Part shown: piece after piece, positions 53,854-64,000 of the stretch
How the letters are laid out: the number at the start of each line of letters is the position of its first letter
Position numbering within the stretch: position 1 is the first letter of the stretch
Assembly: GCA_041538185.1 (NCBI GenBank)
Contig: JBGORM010000002.1
Coordinates: 372,001-436,000, forward strand
Direction: 5' to 3'
Source: Melioribacteraceae bacterium 4301-Me
Lineage (GTDB): Bacteria; Bacteroidota; Ignavibacteria; Ignavibacteriales; Melioribacteraceae
DNA length: 64,000 bases
Program-made: the position numbers and the translations under genes
The notes under the pieces: model-generated
Database searches by the model: none
Told to the model about the DNA's origin: nothing
Seen by the model: only the letters and a program-made list of their open reading frames with translations

Positions 53854-56034
53854 TCAGAAAAAGTAGAGGTATTTTATTTTTATTACAGAAGCCCTATCAA
53901 GCAAATTGAATTTACTTCCGACAACATTTCCAGAAAAGTCAAATATATCTTGACGAGTATGGATTTCGTTCCAAGCAAAGTAAATCCAGCTTTTAGGTAA
54001 AAATTGGTATGAGAATAAAATTCCTAATATAACTTGAGTGTTTTGGTCTTTAGACTTTACAAAAACGTTGTCAAAGTACATTCTTAAATTAAAGTCATTA
54101 ATTGGTGTTAGTGAAAAATAAGGACGCAGATTGTAAGTAATATCTTCAATTTTGCCGGAAGGATTTCCTTCAATATACATGTTATATGAACTACCCAATT
54201 CTAAAATATCCATTGCTTTCCATGATACTGAAGCGCCTGCCCATGAATAAAAAGCTAAATAATCCCTTGAAAAATTATAAGTTTTGGAATATCCCCCATA
54301 CAAGTCAGCATCCCATTTGGGAGAGATATTGTACCATGAGCTGAAATCTAATTCATATGAATTGTAAAGCACATTTAAGTCTTTCGATTTGCCAAACGAA
54401 AAATCGAATTCGTAACCCCAATTATTCCTAAACTGCATATTGAAAACTAAAATCCCAAATCTATCAGTATAATTATCGACGCTTTCATAATTTACGCCTG
54501 CTCCTCCCATAAATAAAATTTGGGAAATAAAACCTTCATCAAAGAACCAGATAGGACCAGTAATTCCGCCAATTTCAGATGTGCCTTTCCAGGGTACAAA
54601 ACCAATTTGACTTACATCAAAATTATTACCAATTAACCTGCCTCTGATTAAAGTTACCCAAGTTTTTGAAAAACTTGTAAATCCGAAAGAGGCTGCATAA
54701 TCGCCCTCTGAATTTTTAATTGAGCGTGCTAATTGGTAAGCCAGTTGCCAGTTTGTTGACCTTATTGCTCCATCAATATCAATTACTCCATAAGTACTGT
54801 CAGTTGTCTTTTTACCTACGAATAGTATGCCCAGAGTTGAGTTATCTAACATTTGTTTTTTAATGCGCCCCGATGCAAAGTATGCTGTGGGTTCAATTGC
54901 ATTATTACCGTTTTGATCTAAGTAACTTGTTTCAGCAGTCCTTGCGATAAACCCGCCATACTCCCATTGACCAAGTCTACCAAAAGTTTTTGCCCCAAAT
55001 GTTAAAGGTACTTCTTTTCCATCGGGTAGTTTTTTCCCTATTCTTCTTGAGTAAAATAGTTCTAAAGGTTTATAAAAGCCGGAATTTCTGTCTTTACCAG
55101 AGGGCATAAAAATTTCATTTCCTTGAGTAAAAAAGGGACGACGCTCTTGGTAATATGTTTCGTATCGTGAAATATTAAATGCAAAAGGGTCAGCTTCAAT
55201 TTGTGCAAAATCAGGGTTCAAAGTTGCTTGTAATGTTAACTTTGCTGACGGGTTGTAAAAAACATCTAATCCAACAGTAGGTTCTATTTTGTACTTATTA
55301 CTATATAAGTAGGAGGCTTTGGTAAGTGCTACAGGATATATTTCTAAGTTTAATCCCTTGACTGAAGGCTTAAAATCTTGAAAAACTAATTTGCCGAATT
55401 TGGAGATTCTTTGTCCCTCATTTCTTTCATATTTGCACCAATATAGGTCTTCAGAAAGATGAGGTATCCATCTGTCAAAGTCCAAGCCCCACTCGTTAAG
55501 TGATTCATCGTATTGGAGAGATTTGTAAGGGATTTCCCATTCAACTACAAAACCCCAATCATAAACTTTTGCTGCTGAAAACCAAATTCCATCCCAGCTG
55601 TAATCCCTATTTCTTGCATCGTCAAGTAATCTGCAGTCTGCTCTAACTCCACTAGCGCTAACAGCAAATTTATATGCTGTTCTATTATCTCCAAAGGTAT
55701 CAAGCATAATTGAAACTACGTCACTGCCAAAACTATGATCGTCCTGCTTACCAGTAATACTTTGTATGTTTTCTCGATTATCATAACAAATCATCAGGCA
55801 ATAAAGCGATTCTTCAGTAGTTAAAACTTTCACAGTAGTTTTTCTATCTGGTAGATTACCATAGTAAGGCTGAAGCTGAAAGAAATCAGAAGTAGAATCT
55901 GCATTAGACCATGCATCATCAATTATTCCATCAATTTTTATTTTTTCAGGCGTTTTTTTTAAGTAAAGTACTTTAGTTTCGTTAGCTGAATAAATAAGAG
56001 TTGTGAATAATAATAGCAGTAATGTTTTTTTCAT
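53854..56034 (-). CDS. DUF5916 outer-membrane protein with CBM9-like N-terminal domain
   Basis: A 726-residue exported protein. The signal peptide (1-17) is followed by a carbohydrate-binding family-9-like sandwich (about 22-200; KIDGIIDDAWSNADST and the EWEIPYKSL segment), then a long beta-rich DUF5916 region (about 220-726) that probably forms an outer-membrane barrel and ends in Phe. This architecture is common in Bacteroidota and Gemmatimonadota relatives, and its ligand is unknown. It lies 29 bases upstream of archease on the same strand but has its own longer leader. The possible role is surface binding of glycan or another ligand. Confidence 0.82.
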   Translation of the reverse strand: MKKTLLLLLFTTLIYSANETKVLYLKKTPEKIKIDGIIDDAWSNADSTSDFFQLQPYYGNLPDRKTTVKVLTTEESLYCLMICYDNRENIQSITGKQDDHSFGSDVVSIMLDTFGDNRTAYKFAVSASGVRADCRLLDDARNRDYSWDGIWFSAAKVYDWGFVVEWEIPYKSLQYDESLNEWGLDFDRWIPHLSEDLYWCKYERNEGQRISKFGKLVFQDFKPSVKGLNLEIYPVALTKASYLYSNKYKIEPTVGLDVFYNPSAKLTLQATLNPDFAQIEADPFAFNISRYETYYQERRPFFTQGNEIFMPSGKDRNSGFYKPLELFYSRRIGKKLPDGKEVPLTFGAKTFGRLGQWEYGGFIARTAETSYLDQNGNNAIEPTAYFASGRIKKQMLDNSTLGILFVGKKTTDSTYGVIDIDGAIRSTNWQLAYQLARSIKNSEGDYAASFGFTSFSKTWVTLIRGRLIGNNFDVSQIGFVPWKGTSEIGGITGPIWFFDEGFISQILFMGGAGVNYESVDNYTDRFGILVFNMQFRNNWGYEFDFSFGKSKDLNVLYNSYELDFSSWYNISPKWDADLYGGYSKTYNFSRDYLAFYSWAGASVSWKAMDILELGSSYNMYIEGNPSGKIEDITYNLRPYFSLTPINDFNLRMYFDNVFVKSKDQNTQVILGILFSYQFLPKSWIYFAWNEIHTRQDIFDFSGNVVGSKFNLLDRASVIKIKYLYFF

Positions 56035-56179
56035 GTTTCACTATTTTTTTTATTCTTTAGACGACATGTTTTTATTTAGGTTGCATGGTTAGATAAAAAT
56101 ATTTTTTGCATATAAGTCGTTTTAAAAATTTTAATGACCGTTGTATTTGAAGTGATTGATTTTAGATTTGTTGATTCTT

Positions 56180-58342
56180 ATGTTAAAAGAAAAAAAAGTG
56201 ATTGGATTAATTTGTAAATATTGCATCACCGTCTTTTTGCTGTTTACTTTGATTCCTGCCGAACTATCATCTCTAGTAAATTTTAATAAAGATCAAAGAA
56301 AAGAATATTATAACAAAGCAATGCTAGCATTAGCAAACAAAGATACTTTATCTGCAAAAAAATATTTAATTGAATCAATAAAACAGTTTTCTGACGCACC
56401 TTCATTAAAAGAACTATCTAAAATTTATCTATCAGAAAACACAACTGATTCAAGAAACAAAGCATTGGAGTACTTAAGATTAGCTGTGCTTAAATCACCC
56501 GAAGATATTGAGGCAAGATATCTTTACGCCGAAGTTTTAGAAAATCATTCAAAGTGCGCAGCTTTTTGTGAGTATAAAAAAATTACAGAGATGGATATAA
56601 CTCAAAGTAAAGCGTGGATTGGAATGGCTAAAATTAAAGATGAAGAATTTACAGAATATAACCATTCAGCTAATTTAACAGAAGATGAATTTTCCTTCAG
56701 CTTGCAAGACTATGCTGACGAAAATTTTTATGAAGCAGAGAAATACTACAAACAAGCATTAGTATTTGAACCTCTAAATTACGATGCTATTTTTAAGTTA
56801 GCTTTGCTTTACGATAAAGCCGGTAAACCAGAAAAAGGTGCAGCATATTTAACTAGACTTGTAAATGAAGCCAAAGCAGATAAAGATATTTATTTATTGC
56901 TGGGATTAATTAATTATCGAATGCATAAATTAAAAGATGCTTATCAATATTACCAAAAAGCAATTGCATTGATGAGTTATGAAGAGAGAAAGGATTTTAC
57001 ATATAATTCAGTTATGTTCATTTTAAATGACAAATTTAAAGACCTCGCCCAAAAACTAAACCAATCACAAATCAAACAACTAATTCAGCTTTATTGGAAA
57101 GTTAATGATCCATTATACTTAACAGATTATAACGAAAGACTGCTTGAACATTATTCTCGTGTAGCTTTTGCAAATTTAAATTTTAGTGTACCAAAATTAG
57201 GAAAGGTTGGTTGGAGAACAGATAGAGGAGAAGTTGTAGTTAGGTTTGGTGAACCTAATAATGTTATTCGATTTCGGCCGCAGATGACAGGAAAATCTGT
57301 ATTAATGAAAACTGAAGTATGGAACTACGATAATGGACTTACCTTTGGATTTACCGATTTTGCATCTTCGAACAATTATGTTTTTAGCATTCCTGCCGGC
57401 GATAAAGATAAATTTGCACCGCAATTTAAAGGTGATTCACAATACTTAATTGAAAATGCAAGAAGAATTTTTCCTACTTACTATAATCCCGTTTACGAGG
57501 GACCTAAATTCAGTGCGTTTTATAATATTGTCCAGTTTAAAAATTCGTTAAATAACAAGCTGACAGATGTTTATCTTAACTATGAGTTTAACATTTCCGA
57601 TAGTGCACTGGCGAATCATAAGAATTATAAGCATAAGGTTGGAATTTTTGTGTTCGATAAATATTATAATGATGTATACAGATTTAATAAAGAAATTAAC
57701 TTTTCTCCAGGTGATGACTCAGTTATCAAAGTAGACTCATCAAATTTTTTTGTAAATACGATTTTTACCGAAATGAAGCCAAATACAGGTACAATTTCTT
57801 TTGAAATTATAAGAGATGCCGATAAAAGTGTTTCATCAAATCGTGATTCTGTGTCAATAATTTCGTTTTCTGATAACTATTTAGATATGAGTGATGTTTT
57901 GCTTGCCTATAATGTTGAAGTTTCTAATCAAAGTGAAAAATTTATTAACCGCAAAAATGTTAGCATTCTTCCAAATCCATCTAATAAGTTTTCAAGTAAA
58001 GATAAAATGTTTTTGTATTACGAATTGTATAACCTGAAGAAAGATAATAATGGATTGACAAATTTTAACCAAGAGGTAACATTGACTAGTTACAATTTAA
58101 GGAACCAATCATCTTTTGAAAAAATTATAAATGCTGCTTTATCTTTTATAGGGTTGAAAGGTAAAAATCAATCCATAAAATTGACCTCTCACTATCAAAC
58201 GTTAGAAGCAAATCCACAAATTTATTTCCAAGTTGATATGAACAAATACCCAGCAGATGATTATTTAATAACCATAACTGTTATCGATAATATTAGTAAA
58301 AAGAAAGTAAGCAGAGAAACTGTTTTGAAATGGGAAGGATGA
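56180..58342 (+). CDS. TPR and GWxTD-domain protein
   Basis: A 720-residue exported protein. A signal or anchor segment (about 6-32) is followed by TPR repeats (about 40-300) and the GWxTD domain around residue 345 (GWRTDRGEVVVRFGEPN), then beta-rich C-terminal domains. The GWxTD family is found in Ignavibacteria, Acidobacteria and related groups and has no firm function. The ATG at 56180 is preferred over an in-frame TTG at 56156. It is divergent from the DUF5916 gene; the gap is 145 bp. Confidence 0.85.
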   Translation: MLKEKKVIGLICKYCITVFLLFTLIPAELSSLVNFNKDQRKEYYNKAMLALANKDTLSAKKYLIESIKQFSDAPSLKELSKIYLSENTTDSRNKALEYLRLAVLKSPEDIEARYLYAEVLENHSKCAAFCEYKKITEMDITQSKAWIGMAKIKDEEFTEYNHSANLTEDEFSFSLQDYADENFYEAEKYYKQALVFEPLNYDAIFKLALLYDKAGKPEKGAAYLTRLVNEAKADKDIYLLLGLINYRMHKLKDAYQYYQKAIALMSYEERKDFTYNSVMFILNDKFKDLAQKLNQSQIKQLIQLYWKVNDPLYLTDYNERLLEHYSRVAFANLNFSVPKLGKVGWRTDRGEVVVRFGEPNNVIRFRPQMTGKSVLMKTEVWNYDNGLTFGFTDFASSNNYVFSIPAGDKDKFAPQFKGDSQYLIENARRIFPTYYNPVYEGPKFSAFYNIVQFKNSLNNKLTDVYLNYEFNISDSALANHKNYKHKVGIFVFDKYYNDVYRFNKEINFSPGDDSVIKVDSSNFFVNTIFTEMKPNTGTISFEIIRDADKSVSSNRDSVSIISFSDNYLDMSDVLLAYNVEVSNQSEKFINRKNVSILPNPSNKFSSKDKMFLYYELYNLKKDNNGLTNFNQEVTLTSYNLRNQSSFEKIINAALSFIGLKGKNQSIKLTSHYQTLEANPQIYFQVDMNKYPADDYLITITVIDNISKKKVSRETVLKWEG

Positions 58343-58379
58343 AAATTAGGCTGACTTAAAAGTTAAGCCCAAAAAATTC

Positions 58380-58482
58380 ATGGGAATTCACCAGGTTGTG
58401 GTATATCATTATAGTTTAATTACTATTCATCTAACTTGTTTAACCCACACTTCGTGGATGGATTCCCATTTTCGTAAGAATG
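58380..58482. repeat. Dispersed repeat, copy B, in convergent gap
   Basis: GAATTCACCAGGTTGTGG here matches 17 of 18 bases of the copy at 10439-10456. About 50 bases later comes CTTCGTGGATGGATTCCC, an inverted form of the motif at 27395-27415. The two halves point inwards, as in a short MITE-like element about 100 bp long. An open frame across it has no coding character. Confidence 0.6.
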
Positions 58483-58535
58483 ACAATTCAGTACTTTTGG
58501 TCTTTGAAACAACCCCTCTCTTAAATGTTATTGTT

Positions 58536-60425
58536 TCAGTTACCCACAACAAAAAATTTTATATGTGATGGATACTTTTCCGAAAAGTAAACTCTATTAA
58601 ATGCTTTTTGAAAATCTTCATTGCTTGCAGAATAAATATCAATGAACTTTTGTGGGTTTCTGTCAAAAAAAGGGAAAAAGCTGCTTTGTATTTGAACCAT
58701 AATTTTGTGCCCTTTTAAAAATGTATGGTCAACGTCATTTAAGTTGAATTTTACTTCCGTAATTTTGCCGGGAGTAAAAGGTTCAGGCTTTTCGTAACTA
58801 TTTCTAAATTTACCACGCATAATCTCATATCTTATTAATCTTTGATAACCACCGTATTCTATATTTTCAGGGTTAGATTTTGGATTGGGTTCACTATCAG
58901 GGTAAACATCTATTAACTTTACAACCCAATCGGCATCTGTGCCAGTCGTAGAGACGAAAAGGTCTGCTGTTATTGGACCGCTTAAGGTAATATCATTTTT
59001 AAGGGGTTCAGTTTGGTAAACTAAGACATCTGGACGGGAAGCTGCAAAGCGTTGGTCCTCACTCATGTAAGCTCTGTTGTACATTGTTTGTGAATCATAA
59101 AATTTTGCTGTATAAGGTACGGGTTTACTCGGGTCACTTAAGTACTCATCAAAAAGATTTTGTTTATATGATGGCTTTTCCCATGTAAGTTTTGCATTTG
59201 CGTTAATATATAATTCTTTTGCTGTAGCATTTTTAGGCGGCCACTGGTCATACTTTTCCCATTTATTGGAACCAGTTCTAAACGTAGTGACTTCTGCCAG
59301 ATTTAAAGTATGGCTTTGAGAGTTGCTGCTGTTCGATAAAAGATAATAATTAAAAAAGGGCAGAAGAATTTCATTGTTGAATGTAATGCTTGTACTATCA
59401 CCAAAACTGAAATCTCCATAAGATTCACCGTTAGTCCTTGCCCAGCCACCATGGCTCCATGGACCCATTACTAATATGCAATTATTGTTTTTATTTTTTT
59501 CTTCTATTGAATTATAAATATGAAGCGGGCCGTAAAGGTCTTCTGAATCGTACCAACCGCCAACTATTAAAACAGCAGGCTTTACATTAGTAAAATAGGG
59601 TAGATTCGAACGAGATTTCCAAAACTCATCATAAGTGCCATGTTTTATAATATCGTTCCAAAATGGAAGTTTATCATGAAAAAATTTTTTATTTACATCG
59701 GCAACAGTGCCAAGATTTAAGAAGAAATCATACATATCAGGCGAATCGTATTGTGGAAAACGTTTCCAAGTAGTGGTTAAACTATCTCTTGGCTGATCAA
59801 ATGTCTTGAAGAAGTTGAAGGACATAGAAAGCGTTAAAGCGCCGTTATGATGCATATCATCGCCAATAAACCAATCTGAAATTGGAGCTTGCGGTGAAGC
59901 TGCCTTTAATGCTGGATGTGAATCAATTAAACTCATTGCAGCATAAAAACCCGGGTAGGAGATACCCCATATACCAACCCTGCCATTGTTATGTTTAATA
60001 TTTTTAACAAGCCAATCGATTGTATCGTATGTGTCAGTCGTTTCATCAATATCTTTATTACTTTTTTTGTTTGGAATATAAGGCCGCATATTCACGTATA
60101 TACCTTCACTCATAAACTTACCACGAACATCTTGATAGACAAATATGAACCTTTCCTTTGCAAACTGATACCCAGGTACAACTGGGTCTAAATTATTTCG
60201 ATAATTATTTTCTCCGTATGGAGCAACAGAATATGGTGTACGCATCATTAAAATGGGATGATTTTCAGTTGTGTCTTTGGGCATATAAACTGACGTAAAT
60301 AGAGTAACACCGTCTCGCATTGGAATGCGGTATTCTTTTTTTATGTAATTTGATTTTATCCATTCTACCCCCTGAGCATGAATTAAAGAAGTGAAAATGA
60401 GAATTAATATTAAAAAGCGACGCAT
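58536..60425 (-). CDS. CocE/NonD-family S15 hydrolase
   Basis: A 629-residue exported hydrolase with a signal peptide (1-17). The Xaa-Pro dipeptidyl-peptidase/CocE domain has VYMPKDTTENHPILMMRTPYS, the nucleophile S156 in GISYPG, the acid in GWYDSEDLYGP and the His in GPWSHGGW. The C-terminal jelly-roll domain (about 430-620) ends the fold. It probably cleaves a peptide, ester or lactam substrate outside the cytoplasm. The ATG at 60425 has GGAG six bases upstream, so it is chosen over the ATG at 60437. Confidence 0.9.
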   Translation of the reverse strand: MRRFLILILIFTSLIHAQGVEWIKSNYIKKEYRIPMRDGVTLFTSVYMPKDTTENHPILMMRTPYSVAPYGENNYRNNLDPVVPGYQFAKERFIFVYQDVRGKFMSEGIYVNMRPYIPNKKSNKDIDETTDTYDTIDWLVKNIKHNNGRVGIWGISYPGFYAAMSLIDSHPALKAASPQAPISDWFIGDDMHHNGALTLSMSFNFFKTFDQPRDSLTTTWKRFPQYDSPDMYDFFLNLGTVADVNKKFFHDKLPFWNDIIKHGTYDEFWKSRSNLPYFTNVKPAVLIVGGWYDSEDLYGPLHIYNSIEEKNKNNNCILVMGPWSHGGWARTNGESYGDFSFGDSTSITFNNEILLPFFNYYLLSNSSNSQSHTLNLAEVTTFRTGSNKWEKYDQWPPKNATAKELYINANAKLTWEKPSYKQNLFDEYLSDPSKPVPYTAKFYDSQTMYNRAYMSEDQRFAASRPDVLVYQTEPLKNDITLSGPITADLFVSTTGTDADWVVKLIDVYPDSEPNPKSNPENIEYGGYQRLIRYEIMRGKFRNSYEKPEPFTPGKITEVKFNLNDVDHTFLKGHKIMVQIQSSFFPFFDRNPQKFIDIYSASNEDFQKAFNRVYFSEKYPSHIKFFVVGN

Positions 60426-60701
60426 ATGTAACTCCATTTTATTGTGTGTAAAAATAATTTTTTTATTAATTAAATGGAGTCTAATTTTAGTTTAGGTAAT
60501 TTATTAAGGCTTACTTTATTGAGTAACTTATTTTGAGCTTTACGGAGAACAGTAATTAAATATAATGCTAATTTCTCTAATATAAAATTTTAAGCAGATA
60601 TGAGCTGTAACTCTCAATAAATTTTTATTAGCGTTTTAGTTTCTGTTAGGAAAAATCAAAATATGTTATATTGGCAGTTAAAAAAATATTTAATAGACAA
60701 A

Positions 60702-62942
60702 ATGAACAATGAACCTGAGGTAACACTACAATTAGCAATTGAACATGGATTAACGGAAGAGGAGTTTAATTTAATTTGCAAAAAACTTGGTCGTATACCT
60801 AATTATACTGAATTAGGTATATTCAGTGTAATGTGGAGTGAGCATTGCAGTTACAAAAACTCGATAGCGCTGTTGAAAACTCTGCCACGTTCAGGTGGAA
60901 AGTTGTTGGTAGGTGCTGGAGAAGAGAATGCAGGTTTGGTAGATATTGGTGATGGACAAGCTATTGCATTTAAAATAGAGAGCCATAACCATCCCTCAGC
61001 AGTTGAACCATATCAAGGCGCTGCTACAGGTGTAGGCGGAATTTTACGTGATATTTTTACTATGGGTGCTCGACCTATAGCTTCACTTAATTCACTTCGG
61101 TTTGGAACCTTAGATGATCCCCGCACTAAATTTTTGTTTGAAGGAGTAGTGAAAGGAATTGGAGATTATGGAAATAGTTTTGGTGTGCCTACTGTTGCCG
61201 GCGAAGTTTATTTCGATGAATCCTATAAAGATAATCCTCTCGTAAATGCAATGGCAATTGGATTAGTGGAAACTGATAAAGTGGTTTCAGCAATTGCAAA
61301 AGGGAAAGGTAATCCAGTAATGATTGTTGGTTCGGCTACAGGAAGAGATGGAATACATGGTGCCACTTTTGCTTCTGAAGAAATTTCGGAAAAGTCTGAA
61401 ACTAAACGTCCCTCAGTTCAAGTAGGTGACCCCTTCACCGAAAAACTTTTGTTAGAAGCTACTTTAGAAATTATTAAGGAAAATTTAGTTGTTGGCATTC
61501 AAGATATGGGTGCTGCTGGAATTTCATGTTCAACTTCTGAAATGAGTGCAAAAGGAAAAAGTGGAATGAAAATTAATTTGGATAAAGTTCCTCTTCGAGA
61601 AAAAAATATGACCGCCTACGAAATTATGCTTTCTGAAAGCCAAGAAAGAATGCTGGTTGTAGGTAAAAAAGGTAAAGAAAATAGAATAAAAGAAATCTTT
61701 GAAAAGTGGGATTTAAATTGTGAAATAATTGGAGAAGTTACTGAAGATGGTATTTTAGAGGTTGAGTATCAAGGTCAATGCAAAGCAGCAATTCCTTCTA
61801 TTGAATTAGTGCTAGGCGGGGGCGCGCCAGTTTATATTAGAGAAACTAAAGAACCAGAGTATCTGCACTACACCAGAAATTTTGACTTAAATAATATCCC
61901 TGAACCTGAAAGCATTTCAGAATGTTTTACTAAAATTTTCTCTTCTCCTAATATTGCTTCAAAAAAATGGGTTTACCAGCAATATGATTCAATGGTAATG
62001 ACCAACACTATTGTTGGGCCTGGACTTGCTGATGCTGCCGTTATTTACATTAAAGGAACTAAAAAAGCAATTTCTACTAAAACTGATTGTAACGGCAGAT
62101 ATGTTTACTTAAATCCTAAAACGGGGGCTATGATTGCTGTAGCAGAATCTGCTCGTAATGTTGTTTGCACGGGTGCAAAACCTTTGGCAATTACAAATTG
62201 CTTGAACTTCGGTAATCCTTACAAACCAGAAATTTATTGGACTTTTAAAAAAGCAATTGAGGGAATTTCAGAAGCGTGCCGTTTTTTTAATACACCAGTT
62301 ACAGGTGGAAATGTTAGCTTTTATAACGAAAGCCCAAGTACTGCAGTCTATCCTACTCCAGTAATTGGAATGGTAGGTTTGATAGAAAATATTGATAATG
62401 TTACCACTGCTAATTTCAAAGATGAAGGAGATTTAATTTATCTATTGGGCGAAGATTATGAAGAAGTCGGCGGTAGTGAATACTTAAAGGTAATTCATAA
62501 TTTGGTTACGGGAGAAATACCAAAATTAGATTTACAGGCAGAAAAAGACCTCCATCGTATTTTACTAAAATTAATTGGGATGAAACTGATAAAGTCTGCA
62601 CATGATATTTCTGAAGGAGGTATTATAACAGCATTAGCCGAATGCTGTGTTATGAATAGAGAAAATCAGTTGGGTGCACAAGTGAAAGTTCACGTTAAAA
62701 CACGTGAGGACTTTTCATTATTTTCTGAATCGCAATCTCGTGTGATTGTTACTGTAGCACCAGAAAATCAAGCAAAGTTTGAAGAGATAGCTTCAAAAGG
62801 TTTTACTCCTTACTGTCTTATTGGAACTGTCGGTGGTAGAAGTCTAATTGTAAATGATCAATATACTTTCTCGCTTCGCAGTCTCTCAGAGATTTATTTT
62901 ACTTCCATTGAAAAAAAGATGACTCTCATTACGGGTAACTGA
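60702..62942 (+). CDS. purL: Phosphoribosylformylglycinamidine synthase, PurL subunit
   Basis: A 746-residue small-type PurL. It has [13 protein letters not shown] near the start, the ATP/FGAR segments [21 protein letters not shown] and [11 protein letters not shown], and a second half with [30 protein letters not shown] and SQSRVIV. It aminates FGAR to FGAM with PurQ and PurS, which are not in the window. An in-frame ATG at 60663 would add 13 residues; the ATG at 60702 fits the family. The next gene starts on its last base (TGATG). Confidence 0.95.
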   Translation: MNNEPEVTLQLAIEHGLTEEEFNLICKKLGRIPNYTELGIFSVMWSEHCSYKNSIALLKTLPRSGGKLLVGAGEENAGLVDIGDGQAIAFKIESHNHPSAVEPYQGAATGVGGILRDIFTMGARPIASLNSLRFGTLDDPRTKFLFEGVVKGIGDYGNSFGVPTVAGEVYFDESYKDNPLVNAMAIGLVETDKVVSAIAKGKGNPVMIVGSATGRDGIHGATFASEEISEKSETKRPSVQVGDPFTEKLLLEATLEIIKENLVVGIQDMGAAGISCSTSEMSAKGKSGMKINLDKVPLREKNMTAYEIMLSESQERMLVVGKKGKENRIKEIFEKWDLNCEIIGEVTEDGILEVEYQGQCKAAIPSIELVLGGGAPVYIRETKEPEYLHYTRNFDLNNIPEPESISECFTKIFSSPNIASKKWVYQQYDSMVMTNTIVGPGLADAAVIYIKGTKKAISTKTDCNGRYVYLNPKTGAMIAVAESARNVVCTGAKPLAITNCLNFGNPYKPEIYWTFKKAIEGISEACRFFNTPVTGGNVSFYNESPSTAVYPTPVIGMVGLIENIDNVTTANFKDEGDLIYLLGEDYEEVGGSEYLKVIHNLVTGEIPKLDLQAEKDLHRILLKLIGMKLIKSAHDISEGGIITALAECCVMNRENQLGAQVKVHVKTREDFSLFSESQSRVIVTVAPENQAKFEEIASKGFTPYCLIGTVGGRSLIVNDQYTFSLRSLSEIYFTSIEKKMTLITGN

Positions 62943-63877
62943 TGTACCGTATTAAAATAATTAGAAAAATAACCTCATTTATATCTGTAAAAACATTGAG
63001 GAATTTCATAAACTTCTTCAAGTCTTATTTCCCAGTACTTTTTAAAAGGATGGATGAACATCATATATTTCTTTCTGGGGGTGGAATTGCTTTTTCTTTG
63101 CTTTTGAGTTTTATACCGCTTGTACTGGTAGTTCTATCTTTAGTAGGAAATTTTTTCAGCCAAACCGCTATTGAATCTGCACTTAAGCAAATAATTGAAG
63201 CAGCTATCCCATCTCGAGCTACAGCTAACTTCGTAGAAAAAGTTGTTATTTCAAGGCTACCTGAGGTGATAGAATACAGAACATTAGCAGGCTATATAGG
63301 TTTCATTGGTTTAATGTTTACCTCTACATGGTTATTTAGTTCTATGCGGACAATCTTAAATAGAATATTTAACGTTTCCCAGCAAAAGAGTGCAATAATT
63401 GGATTGCTTAGGGATATTGGGATGGTGCTTTTATTAGTTGTTTTTGTTGCACTATCCACATTTATACTGCCCACATTTAACGTTATAATGGATTCCGCTG
63501 AAAAAGTTGAATTTCTTCGTGCATTTAGATTTACTGAGATTATCGATTTGTCAATAAAATTAATATCACTCTTAGTTTTGTTTTTTATGTTCTTTTTGTT
63601 TTACTATATAATTCCATATGAGAAACTTGGGAAAAAAGTACCACTCATAGCTGCGTTTTGGACAACAACTTTTTGGGAAATAGCCCGCTGGATTTTTGGC
63701 TATTATGTTAAACATTTTCTTTCTACAAATAATATTTATGGTGCATTTATTTTTATAGTAGTTGTGTTATTCTGGATATTTTACTCCTCATGCTTGTTTA
63801 TTGTAGGTGCTGAAATTGGGCAGCTTTACAGAGAAAGACTTTCAGAAAAATTGTTAATTAATGATAATAAAAAATAA
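62942..63877 (+). CDS. YihY/BrkB-family membrane protein
   Basis: A 311-residue inner-membrane protein of the YihY/UPF0761 group (once misnamed RNase BN). The signature is GGIAFSLLLSFIPLVLVVLSL near residue 46, with GYIGFIGLMFTSTWLFSSM and FWTTTFWEIARWIFGYYV following and about six hydrophobic helices. The role is unknown; transport has been proposed. Its coupling to purL is probably just operon packing. Confidence 0.9.
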   Translation: MYRIKIIRKITSFISVKTLRNFINFFKSYFPVLFKRMDEHHIFLSGGGIAFSLLLSFIPLVLVVLSLVGNFFSQTAIESALKQIIEAAIPSRATANFVEKVVISRLPEVIEYRTLAGYIGFIGLMFTSTWLFSSMRTILNRIFNVSQQKSAIIGLLRDIGMVLLLVVFVALSTFILPTFNVIMDSAEKVEFLRAFRFTEIIDLSIKLISLLVLFFMFFLFYYIIPYEKLGKKVPLIAAFWTTTFWEIARWIFGYYVKHFLSTNNIYGAFIFIVVVLFWIFYSSCLFIVGAEIGQLYRERLSEKLLINDNKK

Positions 63878-63968
63878 ATTGATTTTTTTTGTTTATGACT
63901 TGATTTATGAATTTACTAAATGTAAACTCGTTTTTGTAACTTATTGAAAAATTGTAAAAAGGAGTGAT

Positions 63969-64000
63969 ATGAAAATTAAACCTAAAAATCCTAAAGCTGT
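63969..64000 (+). CDS. Start of a gene cut by the window edge
   Basis: An ATG at 63969 preceded by AAAAAGGAGTGAT, a strong ribosome site, opens a frame reading MKIKPKNPKAV and running off the right edge. Only 10 complete codons are visible, so the product cannot be named. Confidence 0.6.
   Translation, partial: MKIKPKNPKA

Noticed and set aside
58380..58568. 62-codon open frame after the GWxTD gene
   Set aside because: It is made of the dispersed repeat and overlaps the end of the S15 hydrolase gene.

Overview
The window looks like a chromosomal segment of a Gram-negative, AT-rich bacterium of the Bacteroidota/Chlorobiota/Ignavibacteriota lineage; Ignavibacteria is my best guess. The reasons are a complete MoxR-DUF58-BatA/B/C/D/E operon, a GWxTD-domain TPR protein, a DUF5916-type outer-membrane protein, bacillithiol biosynthesis (BshB1), many lipoproteins and small outer-membrane barrels, and heptose/KDO lipopolysaccharide genes (KdsB, HldD, a family-9 glycosyltransferase). 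The phylum assignment is inference. I saw no rRNA, tRNA, CRISPR array, prophage or transposase gene.

Layout. 0-16.5 kb is mostly metabolism and envelope: ornithine aminotransferase, a YjbQ / S1-P1-like hydrolase / LOG-family cluster, two glycosyltransferases, a PAP2 phosphatase, a thioesterase, an FGGY sugar kinase, DUF1028, an FKBP-type isomerase, GatB, BshB1, a beta-hydroxyacid dehydrogenase, a DASS transporter and an RlmI-like methyltransferase. 16.7-25.0 kb is the eight-gene MoxR/Bat operon. 25.0-31.5 kb has two repeat-bearing intergenic stretches, a small secreted protein with four Cys-Pro motifs, an M48 protease, a VWA lipoprotein, GatC, KdsB and an orphan B12-binding mutase subunit. 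31.5-37.0 kb is a tight minus-strand run: M28 peptidase, MFS exporter, outer-membrane barrel, membrane protein, YhcH-like protein and a glycosidase-like lipoprotein. 37.1-41.2 kb is metH. 41.5-46.9 kb holds HldD, a four-helix-bundle protein, a Nudix hydrolase, an alpha/beta hydrolase and a membrane CHASE2 sensor fused to a sigma-54-type AAA+ ATPase. 47.0-51.9 kb has lipoproteins, an outer-membrane protein fused to a transglutaminase-like domain, and a FecR-domain protein. 51.9-53.8 kb is an archease-RtcB RNA-repair operon. The remainder has a DUF5916 protein, a GWxTD protein, an S15/CocE hydrolase, PurL and a YihY membrane protein.

The most striking observation is in metH. The cobalamin-dependent methionine synthase is interrupted, in frame, by about 154 residues of a DUF559 (Vsr/PD-(D/E)xK-like) nuclease domain. 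The insert sits exactly in the linker between the B12 cap helices and the B12-binding Rossmann domain. Its ends are imperfect terminal inverted repeats of about 35 bp, each with its own internal palindrome. This looks like a self-contained mobile element that lives inside a coding sequence by staying in frame and landing in a tolerant linker.

Secondary signals are dispersed short palindromic repeats between genes, the Cys-Pro repeat protein, the altered GAFTGA loop of the CHASE2-AAA+ protein, and the barrel-transglutaminase fusion next to FecR. Many true starts are TTG or lie inside longer open frames; where a better start is visible I have used it.
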